Source: Henriciella marina
Lineage (GTDB): Bacteria > Pseudomonadota > Alphaproteobacteria > Caulobacterales > Hyphomonadaceae
Length of the DNA: 64,000 bases
Reading direction: 5' to 3'
Assembly: GCF_027213945.1 (NCBI RefSeq)
Contig: NZ_JAPWGW010000002.1
Coordinates: 186,001 to 250,000 of the forward strand
A program made the translations under genes and the position numbers. Of the stretch, positions 44,690-54,071 are shown one piece after another. The notes under the pieces were generated by a model that was not told where the DNA came from, made no database searches, and saw only the letters and a program-made list of their open reading frames with translations. Within the stretch, counting starts at the first letter, position 1; each line of letters begins with the position of its first letter.

Positions 44690-46012
44690 ATGAGACAGAT
44701 GCAACACACCAATCCGATCGCGCCGGTTGAGGGGCCGGAAGAGAACCCACCCCTTGAGGTCGCGCTGCTGACTTGGGAGTATCCGCCCATTCCAACGGCG
44801 AAAGGCCGCGTTGCCTGCGAAGTCGCGCACGGTCTTGCACGTCACGGCGTAAACGTCCGTGTTTTCACGATGGACCGCGACGATGTCGTCCGCACCGATC
44901 ATGAGCGCATTGAGGTCATTGGTTGCGCCGGCCGCATCACGGGCCTTCGCCGCCTGATGCGCAAGATCCCGGGCCTAGAGTTCGCGGCAACCGCCGCGGC
45001 CTTCCGCGAATGCGTACATGAAGAGCATGAGCGCCGCCCATTCGATCTGATCGAGGCATCGAATTGGGGCGCACCCGCCGCCATGCTGATGGATTGCGGC
45101 CTGCCGATCGTAATACGCAATTCCGCGCCGCACGGAATTGATGAGGCGAATGCCAGTACACTGGGTCAACGTATCTCCAACCGTATTGTCAGCGGCATGG
45201 AAGCGCGTTGTAACCATAGCGCCGATGCCATCATCTCCAACAGCCGCAGCCACGCGAACGCGATCCGCGACTGGTATGACATCACGCCGGGCCTGATTCA
45301 CATGGTCACGCCGCTTTCAGTTGACCCTGTGATCCGGAAGGCCGGTATCTCTGCCCAGTTCCCTCCTGCCCACGCCCGGCTTCGCCTCGCCTATATGGGC
45401 GACGATAGCGAACGTAAGGGCTTCGACGAAATGCTCCTAGCCTTCCAGAAGGTCAGTGAGCAGCTCCGTGATCAGGGTGAGCCCCTGCCCGAGCTTCATC
45501 TGATGGGCTTGGAAAGCGGTGCCCTCGATGCCCGTGCCTCACAGCTTGGCGTGTCGACAAGCCTGCTCGAACAAGTATTCGACTATGGCCGCGTTACCGA
45601 TGAGTCGATGACGCACATTCTGGCACGCTGCCAGGCCGTGCTCGCGCCATCGCGCTATCAGTCTTTCGGATCGGTGTATCACGAGGCCGCTGCATTCGGC
45701 CGCCCGCTCATCGCTTGCGCCGAAGATCCAGCGGCCGTCGAGCATATCCATCGCTACGGTTGCGGCCGATTGGCAGAAGCCTGCACGCCGGACGCGATCG
45801 CTGAAACCGTACTCGACCTCTTTAACGACCGCCACGCCATGCTCGAAATGCGCAAGGCTGGTCTCGAAGCGGCCAAATCCTGGACGCGCGAAGAACTCGG
45901 CGCCCGCACACTTCAGATATATCGCCGCGCCATGCGTCTGGAAGCGATCGACATCCCTGGCAGCCAGCTGGGCCGAGGCTATCAAGGCGCACTAGAGAAA
46001 ATCCGCGTTTAA
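44690..46012 (+). CDS. Glycosyltransferase family 4 protein (GT-B)
   Basis: 440 residues from a chosen ATG at 44690; the upstream frame has no support and another ATG lies at 44699, so the start is uncertain. VALLTWEYPPIPTAKGRVACEVAHGLARHGVNV is the typical N-terminal loop, and APSRYQSFGSVYHEAAAFGRPLIAC with EDPAAVEH supplies the sugar-nucleotide-binding E-x7-E region. It would add a sugar to the growing polysaccharide. First gene of the EPS locus, with a strong terminator behind it. Confidence 0.86.
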   Translation: MRQMQHTNPIAPVEGPEENPPLEVALLTWEYPPIPTAKGRVACEVAHGLARHGVNVRVFTMDRDDVVRTDHERIEVIGCAGRITGLRRLMRKIPGLEFAATAAAFRECVHEEHERRPFDLIEASNWGAPAAMLMDCGLPIVIRNSAPHGIDEANASTLGQRISNRIVSGMEARCNHSADAIISNSRSHANAIRDWYDITPGLIHMVTPLSVDPVIRKAGISAQFPPAHARLRLAYMGDDSERKGFDEMLLAFQKVSEQLRDQGEPLPELHLMGLESGALDARASQLGVSTSLLEQVFDYGRVTDESMTHILARCQAVLAPSRYQSFGSVYHEAAAFGRPLIACAEDPAAVEHIHRYGCGRLAEACTPDAIAETVLDLFNDRHAMLEMRKAGLEAAKSWTREELGARTLQIYRRAMRLEAIDIPGSQLGRGYQGALEKIRV

Positions 46013-46034
46013 GTTCAACCGCATAGCAATTGTT

Positions 46035-46067
46035 GCCCCGCGTCCCATCCGGTCGCGGGGCTTTTTC
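46035..46067 (+). terminator. Rho-independent terminator after the GT4 gene
   Basis: GCCCCGCG at 46035-46042 pairs with CGCGGGGC at 46054-46061 around an 11-base loop, followed by TTTTT. Confidence 0.9.
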
Positions 46068-46231
46068 TTGTCACACGCATAGATCCGTCCGTCTCAGAAT
46101 TGGCATGGGAATTGCTCAAATCGATCCGAACCAGGCGAGCATTATTGCATATCAGTGCGAATCGCCCAGTTGCGCCAGAACGAGTAGACTGTAGAAGTTA
46201 ATACGTATTGGCTGTTGAGAGGGATCGACGA

Positions 46232-46912
46232 ATGAAACATTTTCTTTCCTGGCTCGCTGTGGCCTTCTCGATCGCAGCCACAGGTTGCGGCGGCAACCAG
46301 CCCGCCGCGGTATCTGGCCAGATGCTACCTGCCCCCGACCGGACAGTCGCGGCTGAGGTCGGTGAACTTGAGATTGCGCCTGGTGATAGCGTCCAAGTGA
46401 AGGTTTTTGGCGTAAACCAACTTAATGGTACTTACGAAGTCGACCATCGCGGACTCATCAAGATGCCTCTCATTGGGGAGGTGGACGCCCTCGGCAATAC
46501 GGCACTCCAACTTGCAGCGGTGCTCGAGGAGAAGCTTGAGGATAACTACCTTCAAGATGCGGACGTAACTGTAACCCTGCAACAAAGCCGGATGGAACGG
46601 ATCACTGTTGATGGCTCCATCAACAATCCTGGAATGATACAGGTCACCGGTGAATTGGGTCTCTTGCAGGCGGTGGCGATGGCTGGCGGCCCCACAGAGG
46701 GGGCCAACCCGAAGAATGTGATCGTGTTCCGCCAAGTGGGCGGCGAGCAGGTTGCTGCGAGCTACGACCTCACAGCTATTCGCAATGGGGAAGCAGAGAA
46801 CCCACGCGTATTTGGAAATGACATAATCGTGGTCGATGGCTCGGAAACGCGTCGGGCTCGCAACGAACTCCTGCGAACTATTCCGCTCCTCAGCTTCTTC
46901 CTCATACTTTAG
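46232..46912 (+). CDS. Wza-like polysaccharide export lipoprotein
   Basis: 226 residues from the ATG at 46232. The signal peptide ends in a lipobox TGC (AATGCGGNQPA). LEIAPGDSVQVKVFGVNQLNG is the polysaccharide-export domain, with one SLBB-type domain after it (ITVDGSINNPGMIQVTGELG) and a hydrophobic C-terminus (LLRTIPLLSFFLIL). At this length it has fewer repeats than E. coli Wza (379 residues), a compact type common in alphaproteobacteria. It forms the outer-membrane exit for the polymer. A 10-base palindrome AATACGTATT lies 23 bases before the start. Confidence 0.9.
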   Translation: MKHFLSWLAVAFSIAATGCGGNQPAAVSGQMLPAPDRTVAAEVGELEIAPGDSVQVKVFGVNQLNGTYEVDHRGLIKMPLIGEVDALGNTALQLAAVLEEKLEDNYLQDADVTVTLQQSRMERITVDGSINNPGMIQVTGELGLLQAVAMAGGPTEGANPKNVIVFRQVGGEQVAASYDLTAIRNGEAENPRVFGNDIIVVDGSETRRARNELLRTIPLLSFFLIL

Positions 46913-46934
46913 CCAGGACTGCCGGTGTCGAATT

Positions 46935-49199
46935 ATGAATTACGACAGGTTTGAAAATCTCCCGAAACGACAATCGAGAAACGGGACTATCGGCATGCCG
47001 GGAGCCCCCTTTCAGGAGCGCTTCGAAGCTATAGACCGCGATGCCAATGGGTCTGGCGGCGGTGAAGATGCGATCAATGTCTGGGATTTGCTGCAGGTAT
47101 TTCTGCGTCGCAAATGGATGATCCTTGCGATCACACTTCTTGGCGTCTCGATCGCCACAATCATGACTTTGCGTGTAACGCCGATGTACCGCGCAACCGC
47201 AACTGTCGAGGTTCAGCGTCAGGAGACCCAAATCATTGAAGGCGCCTCTGTGGATCCCGCCGTGGTCGCCGACGGTCAGTATATGGAAACCCAGTATGCT
47301 CTGCTGCGCAGCAGGTCATTGGCTGAGCGCGTCGCGGAAGTCCTGAATTTGCCATCTGATCAGCGCTATGCCGACCAATCCCTGCCACGCAATGAACGTC
47401 TGCAACAAGCCGCATCGAAGGTGGTAAATGGCGTTAGAGTAAATCCAGAGGGGCGCAGCCGCGTAATCAACGTTCAGTTCGTCAGCCCCTACCCAGGCGA
47501 GGCAGCTCGAATTGCAAACGCCTTGGTCGAGAACTTTATTCAGACGAACCTTGAGAGAAAATACAACACGACGGCCTATGCGCGCCAATTTGTTGAGGAT
47601 CGACTGGAGACAACAAAAGAAGCGCTTGAGCAATCAGAGAGACGCCTAGTCGAATATGCCTCCAGCCAGAACATTCTTGAATTGGACTCTGAAAGCGGCG
47701 GGTCGCTCGACGCTACATCGATTGTCTCACTCAATTCAGAACTCGCTGCCGCAGAAAGCCAGCGCATTGCAGCAGAACAGCGTTTCCGTGAAGCGCAGAA
47801 CAACCCAACGACCCGCGCCATGCTGGAAAGCGAAGACCTCCGTCGCCTTCGCACGCGACGCTCAGAGCTCAATGCCGAGTACCAGGAAAAGCTCGGCACG
47901 TTCAAACCTGGCTATCCAGAAATGGAGCAACTGCAAGCGCGCATGGAATCCCTCGACGCAGAGATAGAAGTCGAGCGGGCGGCGATCGTCGACGCCCTGG
48001 AAGCTGAGTATCGAGCCGCGCAGGCACGCGAAGCGTCATTGAGCGAACGTGTGGACGAACTTCGCGGCGAACTCCAGGATCTACGCGATCGACGCATTGA
48101 CTACACGATTATACAACGTGAAGTGGATACGAACCGCACGCAATACGAGGCGCTGCTCCAGCGGATGAAAGAAATTTCAATCGCGAGCGGCGTTGGATCT
48201 AGCCAGGTTTCCGTAATCGATCAGGCCCAGGTGCCTGCCTATCCTTTCGAACCTAATCTACGCCGCACGCTGCTTATCGCTTTTGTGCTCAGCCTCGCTG
48301 GTGGGATGGGTCTGGCCTTCGCGCTGAACTATATAGATGACACCATCAAGACACCGGATGACGTCAAGAACAAGCTTGGCCTGGCCGCCGTAGGCGTGGT
48401 TCCGAAAGTGAAGAACAACAAGGACATTGTCTCAAGCGAACTGTCTGATCCTAAATCTGCTATTTCCGAGGCATTCTTTTCTGCCCGCACAGCCCTTCAA
48501 TTCACGACGTCTAGCGGCGCTCCTCGAAGCCTGTTGATGACCTCGACGCGCCCCAGCGAGGGCAAGACGAGCTCGACGGTCGCACTCGCAATGGCATTTG
48601 CCAAAATTGGTCAGCGTGTGCTCATCATCGACGCAGACATGCGCAAACCTTCGTTCGTGGCCGACTCAGGCGTCTCGATCGGCCTTTCCGGTATGTTGAC
48701 CCGAGAGTCGGAGCTCGAGAACAATATCGTAGCGTCGCGTCACGAAGGTCTCTGGTTGCTTCCAGCTGGCGTCATTCCGCCAAACCCTGCCGAGTTACTC
48801 TCGAACCCGCGCCTGAAGTCTATCATCGAAGAAGCCGAGCAGATGTTCGACCTTGTACTGGTCGACTCGCCCCCCGTACTCAGTTTCACGGATGCTCCCC
48901 TACTTGGCTCTATTTGCGAAGGTACTGTCGTAATTATTCAGTCCGGCGCCATCCGCACACCTCAAGTGGTCAGAACAATCGGACGCCTCATGGAAAGCCG
49001 CACGAATGTTCTGGGTGTAATTCTCACTAAGTTTGATGCGAAGAAGGTCGGCTACAACTCCGATTATTACTATTACCACTACGGCAAGGGCGCCTACGCT
49101 TACGATCAAAAGCAGCTGTCGGCCAAAGAAAGCCAGCAGCGCAAGATCCACCTTTTTTCAGCTCCGGAAAATCCGACCGATTATCGCGACGCAGGCTAG
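46935..49199 (+). CDS. Wzc/ExoP-type polysaccharide co-polymerase and tyrosine autokinase
   Basis: 754 residues from the ATG at 46935. A transmembrane helix near residue 60-80 (WMILAITLLGVSIATIMTL), a long periplasmic coiled-coil, a second helix (about 440-460) and a cytoplasmic BY-kinase domain with Walker A SEGKTSSTVALAMA, Walker A' VLIIDADMRKPSF and Walker B LVLVDSPPVLSF. The C-terminus holds a tyrosine cluster (YNSDYYYYHYGKGAYAYD), the site of autophosphorylation that controls chain length in related systems. It partners the Wza-like protein, 22 bases upstream. Confidence 0.94.
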   Translation: MNYDRFENLPKRQSRNGTIGMPGAPFQERFEAIDRDANGSGGGEDAINVWDLLQVFLRRKWMILAITLLGVSIATIMTLRVTPMYRATATVEVQRQETQIIEGASVDPAVVADGQYMETQYALLRSRSLAERVAEVLNLPSDQRYADQSLPRNERLQQAASKVVNGVRVNPEGRSRVINVQFVSPYPGEAARIANALVENFIQTNLERKYNTTAYARQFVEDRLETTKEALEQSERRLVEYASSQNILELDSESGGSLDATSIVSLNSELAAAESQRIAAEQRFREAQNNPTTRAMLESEDLRRLRTRRSELNAEYQEKLGTFKPGYPEMEQLQARMESLDAEIEVERAAIVDALEAEYRAAQAREASLSERVDELRGELQDLRDRRIDYTIIQREVDTNRTQYEALLQRMKEISIASGVGSSQVSVIDQAQVPAYPFEPNLRRTLLIAFVLSLAGGMGLAFALNYIDDTIKTPDDVKNKLGLAAVGVVPKVKNNKDIVSSELSDPKSAISEAFFSARTALQFTTSSGAPRSLLMTSTRPSEGKTSSTVALAMAFAKIGQRVLIIDADMRKPSFVADSGVSIGLSGMLTRESELENNIVASRHEGLWLLPAGVIPPNPAELLSNPRLKSIIEEAEQMFDLVLVDSPPVLSFTDAPLLGSICEGTVVIIQSGAIRTPQVVRTIGRLMESRTNVLGVILTKFDAKKVGYNSDYYYYHYGKGAYAYDQKQLSAKESQQRKIHLFSAPENPTDYRDAG

Positions 49200-49201
49200 T
49201 T

Positions 49202-50353
49202 ATGCGCTGGCTAGCGACTGTTATCTGCTGGCTAATCCTGATCTGGCTAGCCACCGGAATGCTCAACAGGCTGACTGAGGATGTGGGCTCTCACGGGCCC
49301 TCTTCAGATCCCAGGGTGGTGGACTCCAATGCCAATTCCATCAACCACAGTGCTCCGGCCAGCAAAGAGTCGGGCCAGACGATCAAACGGCATTTCCTTG
49401 CAGCCCCTCTTTCGAGCGGCCCGTTCGTAGAGTTGCTCAGCTCCACTTACTCAGGCGCGCAGGCGCGCACGCCCGGCAGACGCCGCGTTGCAGAACACTT
49501 GCTCAAAATCACTCCCAGGAGCACCTTTGCGAGGATCTCGCTCGCAGAAATCGATTTTCTGTCTGGGGACTATGCTGGTGCAACCCACCAAATATCGTAT
49601 GCCCTCGCGCTAGGCGGCTCCAATTCCAGCGCGTTGCTCGACGCGTTGGTCGAGATGGCGAAAAATCCGGAAACCAGACCGTTTGTCGCAGATCTGATCG
49701 AGAGCAGACCCAGGTGGTCCTCGACGCTCCTTATGCGGCTCGCCCCTACATCGGCGCACAAAGCCTACCTGTGGGAGTGGGCAGAGGGTGATAAGCGCGG
49801 CGAAGCAGCAGTCGTGAGCGCTTTGCTCCGGCAAAACCGTATCGACCTCGCATATGACGCGTTTCTGACGTTTCTCACCCCGGAGTCGAGAGCCGCAATG
49901 ACAGCACCCTTCGATGCACACTTTGAAGGGTTACCCGGCGCGGGACCGTTTACTTGGGATGTCGATGCTAGAGCCGCCAGCTTCGAGCCCAATGGGGGGC
50001 TTGCCGTCAGTTCCTATGGACAAACCCGGAAGTCCATCGCACGCCAGGTGACCAAGCTTCCATCAGGTCTGGCGCAGGCCAAAATCATGATGTCAGGCGA
50101 TGTCTCTGAGGGCGGCAACAGTTTCGAATGGGCGATTTATTGCTACAGATCAAGAACTCCGTTTTGGACCTTGCCGGCGACAGAGCTGTCGACTGAGCCA
50201 GTAATCATTCAGGAAGACATCTCAGTTCCGGACGCTGACTGCGAATTCCAGAGGGTTGAGCTCGCAGGCCTGCCCGGCGATTTCCCGAGGACCGGACGCG
50301 CCCTCATTCAGACACTTGAAATCAGTCGGCTAGAAAGATCGTCTACTCAATGA
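49202..50353 (+). CDS. Membrane-anchored EPS-locus protein of unknown function
   Basis: 383 residues. A single N-terminal helix (LATVICWLILIWLATGML) is a signal anchor. Residues about 90-220 look like TPR-type helical repeats (RRVAEHLLKITPRSTFARIS; LSGDYAGATHQISYALALGG). The C-terminal part (about 235-383) is beta-rich with two Cys residues (YCYRS; DADCEFQ). No catalytic motif is seen. It starts two bases after the autokinase and its stop overlaps the Wzy start by four bases, so it is embedded in the export operon. A scaffold in polymer assembly is a guess. Confidence 0.75.
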   Translation: MRWLATVICWLILIWLATGMLNRLTEDVGSHGPSSDPRVVDSNANSINHSAPASKESGQTIKRHFLAAPLSSGPFVELLSSTYSGAQARTPGRRRVAEHLLKITPRSTFARISLAEIDFLSGDYAGATHQISYALALGGSNSSALLDALVEMAKNPETRPFVADLIESRPRWSSTLLMRLAPTSAHKAYLWEWAEGDKRGEAAVVSALLRQNRIDLAYDAFLTFLTPESRAAMTAPFDAHFEGLPGAGPFTWDVDARAASFEPNGGLAVSSYGQTRKSIARQVTKLPSGLAQAKIMMSGDVSEGGNSFEWAIYCYRSRTPFWTLPATELSTEPVIIQEDISVPDADCEFQRVELAGLPGDFPRTGRALIQTLEISRLERSSTQ

Positions 50354-51756
50354 CTGTTCGATCAATTCTACGTAAAGCTCGACGGCTCGCTCTACCGGTA
50401 TGCCTGTCTGTCGTTCTGTGCCTCGGTGGTTCGTCTCGCCCTGAATTGTCGCCGCGGATGTTGTTATCTCTGCTTTCGATACTCATGGCTGCTGCGTTGC
50501 TCCCGTTTGCTCTGCGGCAAAGCAAGACGCCACATGCACGGCTTTTGCTCTTGCTTATCTTTGTCTGGTCAGTCTGGAGCGTTCTTCAACTGGTGCCACT
50601 ACCCGAATGGATTTGGGGCAAGCTTGGTGACCGTGCGGTCGTTCAAGAAGGAATTGCGATTGTCGGACTTCAAGCTGATCAGTTCATGCCGATCTCACTT
50701 GCGCCAGAAGCTGGAAGAATTTCCCTTTCCGGGGCTGTCCCGTTTCTGGCGGTTTTCTGCCTCGTTCTCGTACTCGGCCGACGAACTGCATCAGTGTTGA
50801 ATTGGACCATTCCTGCGATGGGTGCGGCAACGGCATTTTTAGGTTTCGCTCAAATTTTCACTAATAATGATGAACGGCTCTACTTCTACGAAATCACTAA
50901 TCCAAATTCGCCAGTGGGGTTCTTTGCGAACGCCAACCATCAGGCGTGTTTTCTGGCGCTGTGCCTACCTTTCGCTGCGGCCCTCCTACGAGATATCAAG
51001 CGCAGCTGGCAGTCACGCGATCTCGACGTCGCAAAGGCAATCAGCGTTCTAGCAATAGCGCTACCAATCTTCCTCTGCCTGCTCGCTGCCGGTTCGGTGG
51101 CTGGATATCTTCTACTCCTGCCAGCGCTCGCCGGGAGCTTCATGATATATAATGGAGCAACTTCACTTAGTCCGACCAAGCTCAAATACTCGCTGTTCAC
51201 AGGCGCCGGTATCATGGCGGCGGGCGTGCTAATATTTTCCAGCCCTGTTCTGGGCGGCCTTGGTCTCATGTCCCTAAGCGGCTCCGAAATGTCTCGCCCG
51301 CATATCTGGAGCGTGACATTCGAGATTATACGAGACCACTGGTTATTCGGCACGGGCCTTGGCTCATTTGAAGATGTATTCAGGATGTATGAAGATCCCG
51401 ATCAGGTAACCCGCACATACGCGAACAACGCGCACAATGATTTGCTCCAGTTCGTGCAGGAGACAGGCCTAATTGGCGCGCTGCTAATCGGGGCCGGTTT
51501 GCGGCTGTACTGGGGGCTGGTCAAAAAGGCCTGGAAACATGAAAGCGACGAAACGAGGCACACCAGCCGAGCCGCGACTGTCGCCTTGTTCGTCGTGATG
51601 CTCCACAGCCTCGTCGATTATCCACTGCGCACGCCAGCCATCGCCTGTGTCGCAGCTGCCTGTCTTGCACTGCTGATACAGGAAAAGACCCTGCGCAGGG
51701 ATCGCCGGAAGCAAAAGGTGGAGGCTACCGAAGACGAGCGGAGTCTCGTGATCTAA
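50350..51756 (+). CDS. O-antigen polymerase/ligase-family protein (Wzy-type)
   Basis: 468 residues with about a dozen predicted membrane helices. The large periplasmic loop carries RPHIWSVTFEIIRDHWLFGTGLGSF and TYANNAHNDLLQFVQETGLIGALL, the typical Wzy_C signature. It would polymerise lipid-linked repeat units or transfer them. It overlaps the upstream accessory gene by four bases (ATGA). Last gene of the rightward export operon, converging with the WcaJ-type gene. Confidence 0.88.
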   Translation: MTVRSILRKARRLALPVCLSVVLCLGGSSRPELSPRMLLSLLSILMAAALLPFALRQSKTPHARLLLLLIFVWSVWSVLQLVPLPEWIWGKLGDRAVVQEGIAIVGLQADQFMPISLAPEAGRISLSGAVPFLAVFCLVLVLGRRTASVLNWTIPAMGAATAFLGFAQIFTNNDERLYFYEITNPNSPVGFFANANHQACFLALCLPFAAALLRDIKRSWQSRDLDVAKAISVLAIALPIFLCLLAAGSVAGYLLLLPALAGSFMIYNGATSLSPTKLKYSLFTGAGIMAAGVLIFSSPVLGGLGLMSLSGSEMSRPHIWSVTFEIIRDHWLFGTGLGSFEDVFRMYEDPDQVTRTYANNAHNDLLQFVQETGLIGALLIGAGLRLYWGLVKKAWKHESDETRHTSRAATVALFVVMLHSLVDYPLRTPAIACVAAACLALLIQEKTLRRDRRKQKVEATEDERSLVI

Positions 51757-51911
51757 CCCGCGTGCCAGAAGCCCTACTCGTTTCCGCTTGAGCGCGTCAC
51801 CCGGCGACTGCCTCCTACACACTTGGGGATGCCCACCGACGGGATCCATTGAATAAACGCGCCGTAGCGAACGAGCGCTAAATCCCAATCAATCGCTAAT
51901 GACATCGATCA

Positions 51912-51935
51912 AGCAAAGGAGTTACAGGCTTTGCT
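51912..51935. other. Inverted repeat between convergent genes
   Basis: AGCAAAG and CTTTGCT (51912-51918, 51929-51935) flank a 10-base loop, between the Wzy gene and the convergent sugar transferase gene. There is no T-run on either strand, so it is a weak terminator candidate at best. The rest of 51757-51948 shows nothing I can identify. Confidence 0.3.
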
Positions 51936-51948
51936 AGCTGGCTCCACG

Positions 51949-53265
51949 CTATTTTGCGCCGTGGCCCGTTAACATCACCCGCAAGGTCTGGATGCCGATA
52001 AACAAATCGGTCCACATCGAGAAATGCTTCACATAGTAAAAGTCGAATTCGAGCTTGCGGCGCACGTCTTCAACGCTGGTGACATGGCCCTGATTGACCT
52101 GCGCCCAGCCCGTGATGCCCGGGCGAACGATATGGCGGTATCGATAGAAAGGGATTTCCTTCTCATACCAGTTCGACAGACTGAGTGTTTCAGGGCGCGG
52201 CCCAATCCAGCTCATCTCCCCAATAAAAATGTTCCAGAGCTGCGGCAGCTCATCAATTCTGGTCTTGCGAATGAACCGTCCTGGCGGGGTAATGCGGTGA
52301 TCATTGCTTTGCGTCATGTCGAGATCGCGCGCATTGCCGGCATCTTCCTTCTGCACCGTCATCGAGCGAAATTTGAACATCGTGAAGGTCTTGCCGCGAT
52401 ATCCCATTCTCTTTTGGCGGAATATAACCGGACCTGGCGTGTCCAGTTTGATCCAAAGCGCGATCAGGACAAGAAACGGGAACAGCAAGATAAGTGCGAC
52501 TGCAGCCGTCGCCGCGTCAATGTATCTTTTCGCTGGCGCGTAAATCGAGTCCGGCGCCAAATGTCCGAAAGAGTTCTCGGAAAGGTGGTCCACTCGAACA
52601 CGGCCTTCCAGGGATTCAACAATCTGCTTTGTATTGTAGATCACGCGCCCAGCGATGGCTTCCTCGGCGAGGTAGCGCTCCCACTCCGGACTAAGTTTCG
52701 GGTCCTGAAGATTGACGACGAGTGGCAGGTGTCTCTGACGGGACGCGGCCTCTGGTGTTGCGAAATTTATCCAGCTAACCCCCGGGAGCGAGGCGAGGTC
52801 TTTCACTTTCTCGGACGATACAAGGCCTAACGTTGCTTCCCTGAAACGGGCGACATAGTAGGACAAGGCGATAAACCAGCCCGTCGTCAGGACAAAGCTC
52901 GCAAGAAACTGCGAGCGGCTATACTCTAGCCTTAGAACAAAAAAGATCGCGATGATGATGCCGTACGACGACAGAAATGCTGGGGTGATGCTGGTAAACG
53001 CGTTGGAACCAGGCAGCGCAGTCACTTTTCTGAAAACCATGTAGCCGATCAAGACAGCGCAAAGCGTTCCGAAAAGCGAATTGTCATAGCTGGCAATCTG
53101 ATCGGGCAAGCGCTCAAATTTCCCTCTCAGAATAACGGGCGCCACAACTCCCAGAAGTATGGCCCCGATCAGTTGATAGCGGATCCGAAACAGCGCGTCC
53201 GCTAGACGTCGAGAAAACTTTTCCCGATGTTCAGTGCCAACGGCAAGATGGCTGAGAGTATTCAT
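51949..53265 (-). CDS. WcaJ-type undecaprenyl-phosphate sugar-phosphate transferase
   Basis: 438 residues from the ATG at 53265. The first half has about four membrane helices and a Rossmann-like cytoplasmic segment. The C-terminal bacterial sugar transferase domain (about 255-438) starts with a membrane helix, then GPVIFRQKRMGYRGKTFTMFKFRSM, RRTRIDELPQLWNIF-type IGEMSWIGPRPE, and RHIVRPGITGWAQVNQG. It links the first sugar phosphate to undecaprenyl phosphate and so starts repeat-unit synthesis. It follows the NusG-like gene by 16 bases on the same strand. Confidence 0.93.
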   Translation of the reverse strand: MNTLSHLAVGTEHREKFSRRLADALFRIRYQLIGAILLGVVAPVILRGKFERLPDQIASYDNSLFGTLCAVLIGYMVFRKVTALPGSNAFTSITPAFLSSYGIIIAIFFVLRLEYSRSQFLASFVLTTGWFIALSYYVARFREATLGLVSSEKVKDLASLPGVSWINFATPEAASRQRHLPLVVNLQDPKLSPEWERYLAEEAIAGRVIYNTKQIVESLEGRVRVDHLSENSFGHLAPDSIYAPAKRYIDAATAAVALILLFPFLVLIALWIKLDTPGPVIFRQKRMGYRGKTFTMFKFRSMTVQKEDAGNARDLDMTQSNDHRITPPGRFIRKTRIDELPQLWNIFIGEMSWIGPRPETLSLSNWYEKEIPFYRYRHIVRPGITGWAQVNQGHVTSVEDVRRKLEFDFYYVKHFSMWTDLFIGIQTLRVMLTGHGAK

Positions 53266-53281
53266 GACTTCGGCTCTCGCG

Positions 53282-53788
53282 CTAACCGGCTCTGGCAAGC
53301 TGATGCTTGGGCAGTGTGACCTCGACTTGTCGGGTCATCATTCCAAAAAGTACTTTCACACGATCGGTATCGGTCATCTCGATGATCCGTCCGAGCCAGT
53401 CTGAGAAAGCTCCGGACATCACGCGGATGTGGTCGCCCCGCTTCAGATCATAGTCGAAAACAACCGCGCCATCCTCGCCGATGTTCGAGGAAAGTGTCTG
53501 AATGAGTTCCAGCGGCAATGCTGCCGGTTTCTCACCGAAACGGACAAGCTTTGAGACACCGACGGTGCTATTGATCGCCCGCCACCTCATACGCTCCATG
53601 TCAACGTTGACGAAGACATAGCCGGGGAACATTGGCCTCAGCACGTTCACTGACTTTCGCGACCGGCGAACAGAACGCCAGAGCTGCGGAAAGAGAGTTT
53701 CGAAACCCTGACGACCCAAGTGCGCAGCTGCTAGTCGCTCTTTGCCAGCCTGGGTCTGTACGACGAACCACGAACTATCATTCAGCAT
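53282..53788 (-). CDS. NusG/RfaH-family antiterminator
   Basis: 168 residues. The NGN domain (about 5-105) has SWFVVQTQAGKERLAAAHLGRQGFETLFP and RPMFPGYVFVNVDMERMRW; a KOW-like domain follows (LKRGDHIRVMSGAFSDWLGRI). The length and the divergent N-terminus mark it as a specialised NusG paralogue, such as those that help RNA polymerase read long polysaccharide operons. GGGGGA lies nine bases ahead of the ATG. It precedes the WcaJ-type gene in a two-gene operon, facing away from the rest of the cluster. Confidence 0.92.
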   Translation of the reverse strand: MLNDSSWFVVQTQAGKERLAAAHLGRQGFETLFPQLWRSVRRSRKSVNVLRPMFPGYVFVNVDMERMRWRAINSTVGVSKLVRFGEKPAALPLELIQTLSSNIGEDGAVVFDYDLKRGDHIRVMSGAFSDWLGRIIEMTDTDRVKVLFGMMTRQVEVTLPKHQLARAG

Positions 53789-53905
53789 CTACAAAATCCC
53801 CCCACAATCCACGCCTTGATCAATTTCAAGTGTGTACAGAACAATCATGCCCACCCAGCAAGCGCAACCGATATTAGGCTTTTGTTTACCTTATGGGGTT
53901 GACTG

Positions 53906-53922
53906 TTTGATGACTCATCAAA
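53906..53922 (+). promoter_or_regulatory. 17-base palindrome between the divergent nusG-like and phosphatase genes
   Basis: TTTGATGACTCATCAAA is a perfect inverted repeat with 8-base arms around one C. It lies about 118 bases from the nusG-like start and 150 from the phosphatase start, in the only divergent promoter region of this part of the EPS locus. A dimeric regulator is expected; which one is unknown. Confidence 0.45.
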
Positions 53923-54071
53923 GCCTCCGCAAAATGCATGCCGGGCAATCGCGTTATCAATTAACAGTCCATGTTCGTTGTTCTTCAGCCTCTGAAGAGC
54001 TAAAGCGTAGACGTACCGATTAGCGAAAACAGCTTCTTAATCTGCCGTCTTTTGACTGGAGTAGAGCCAAC

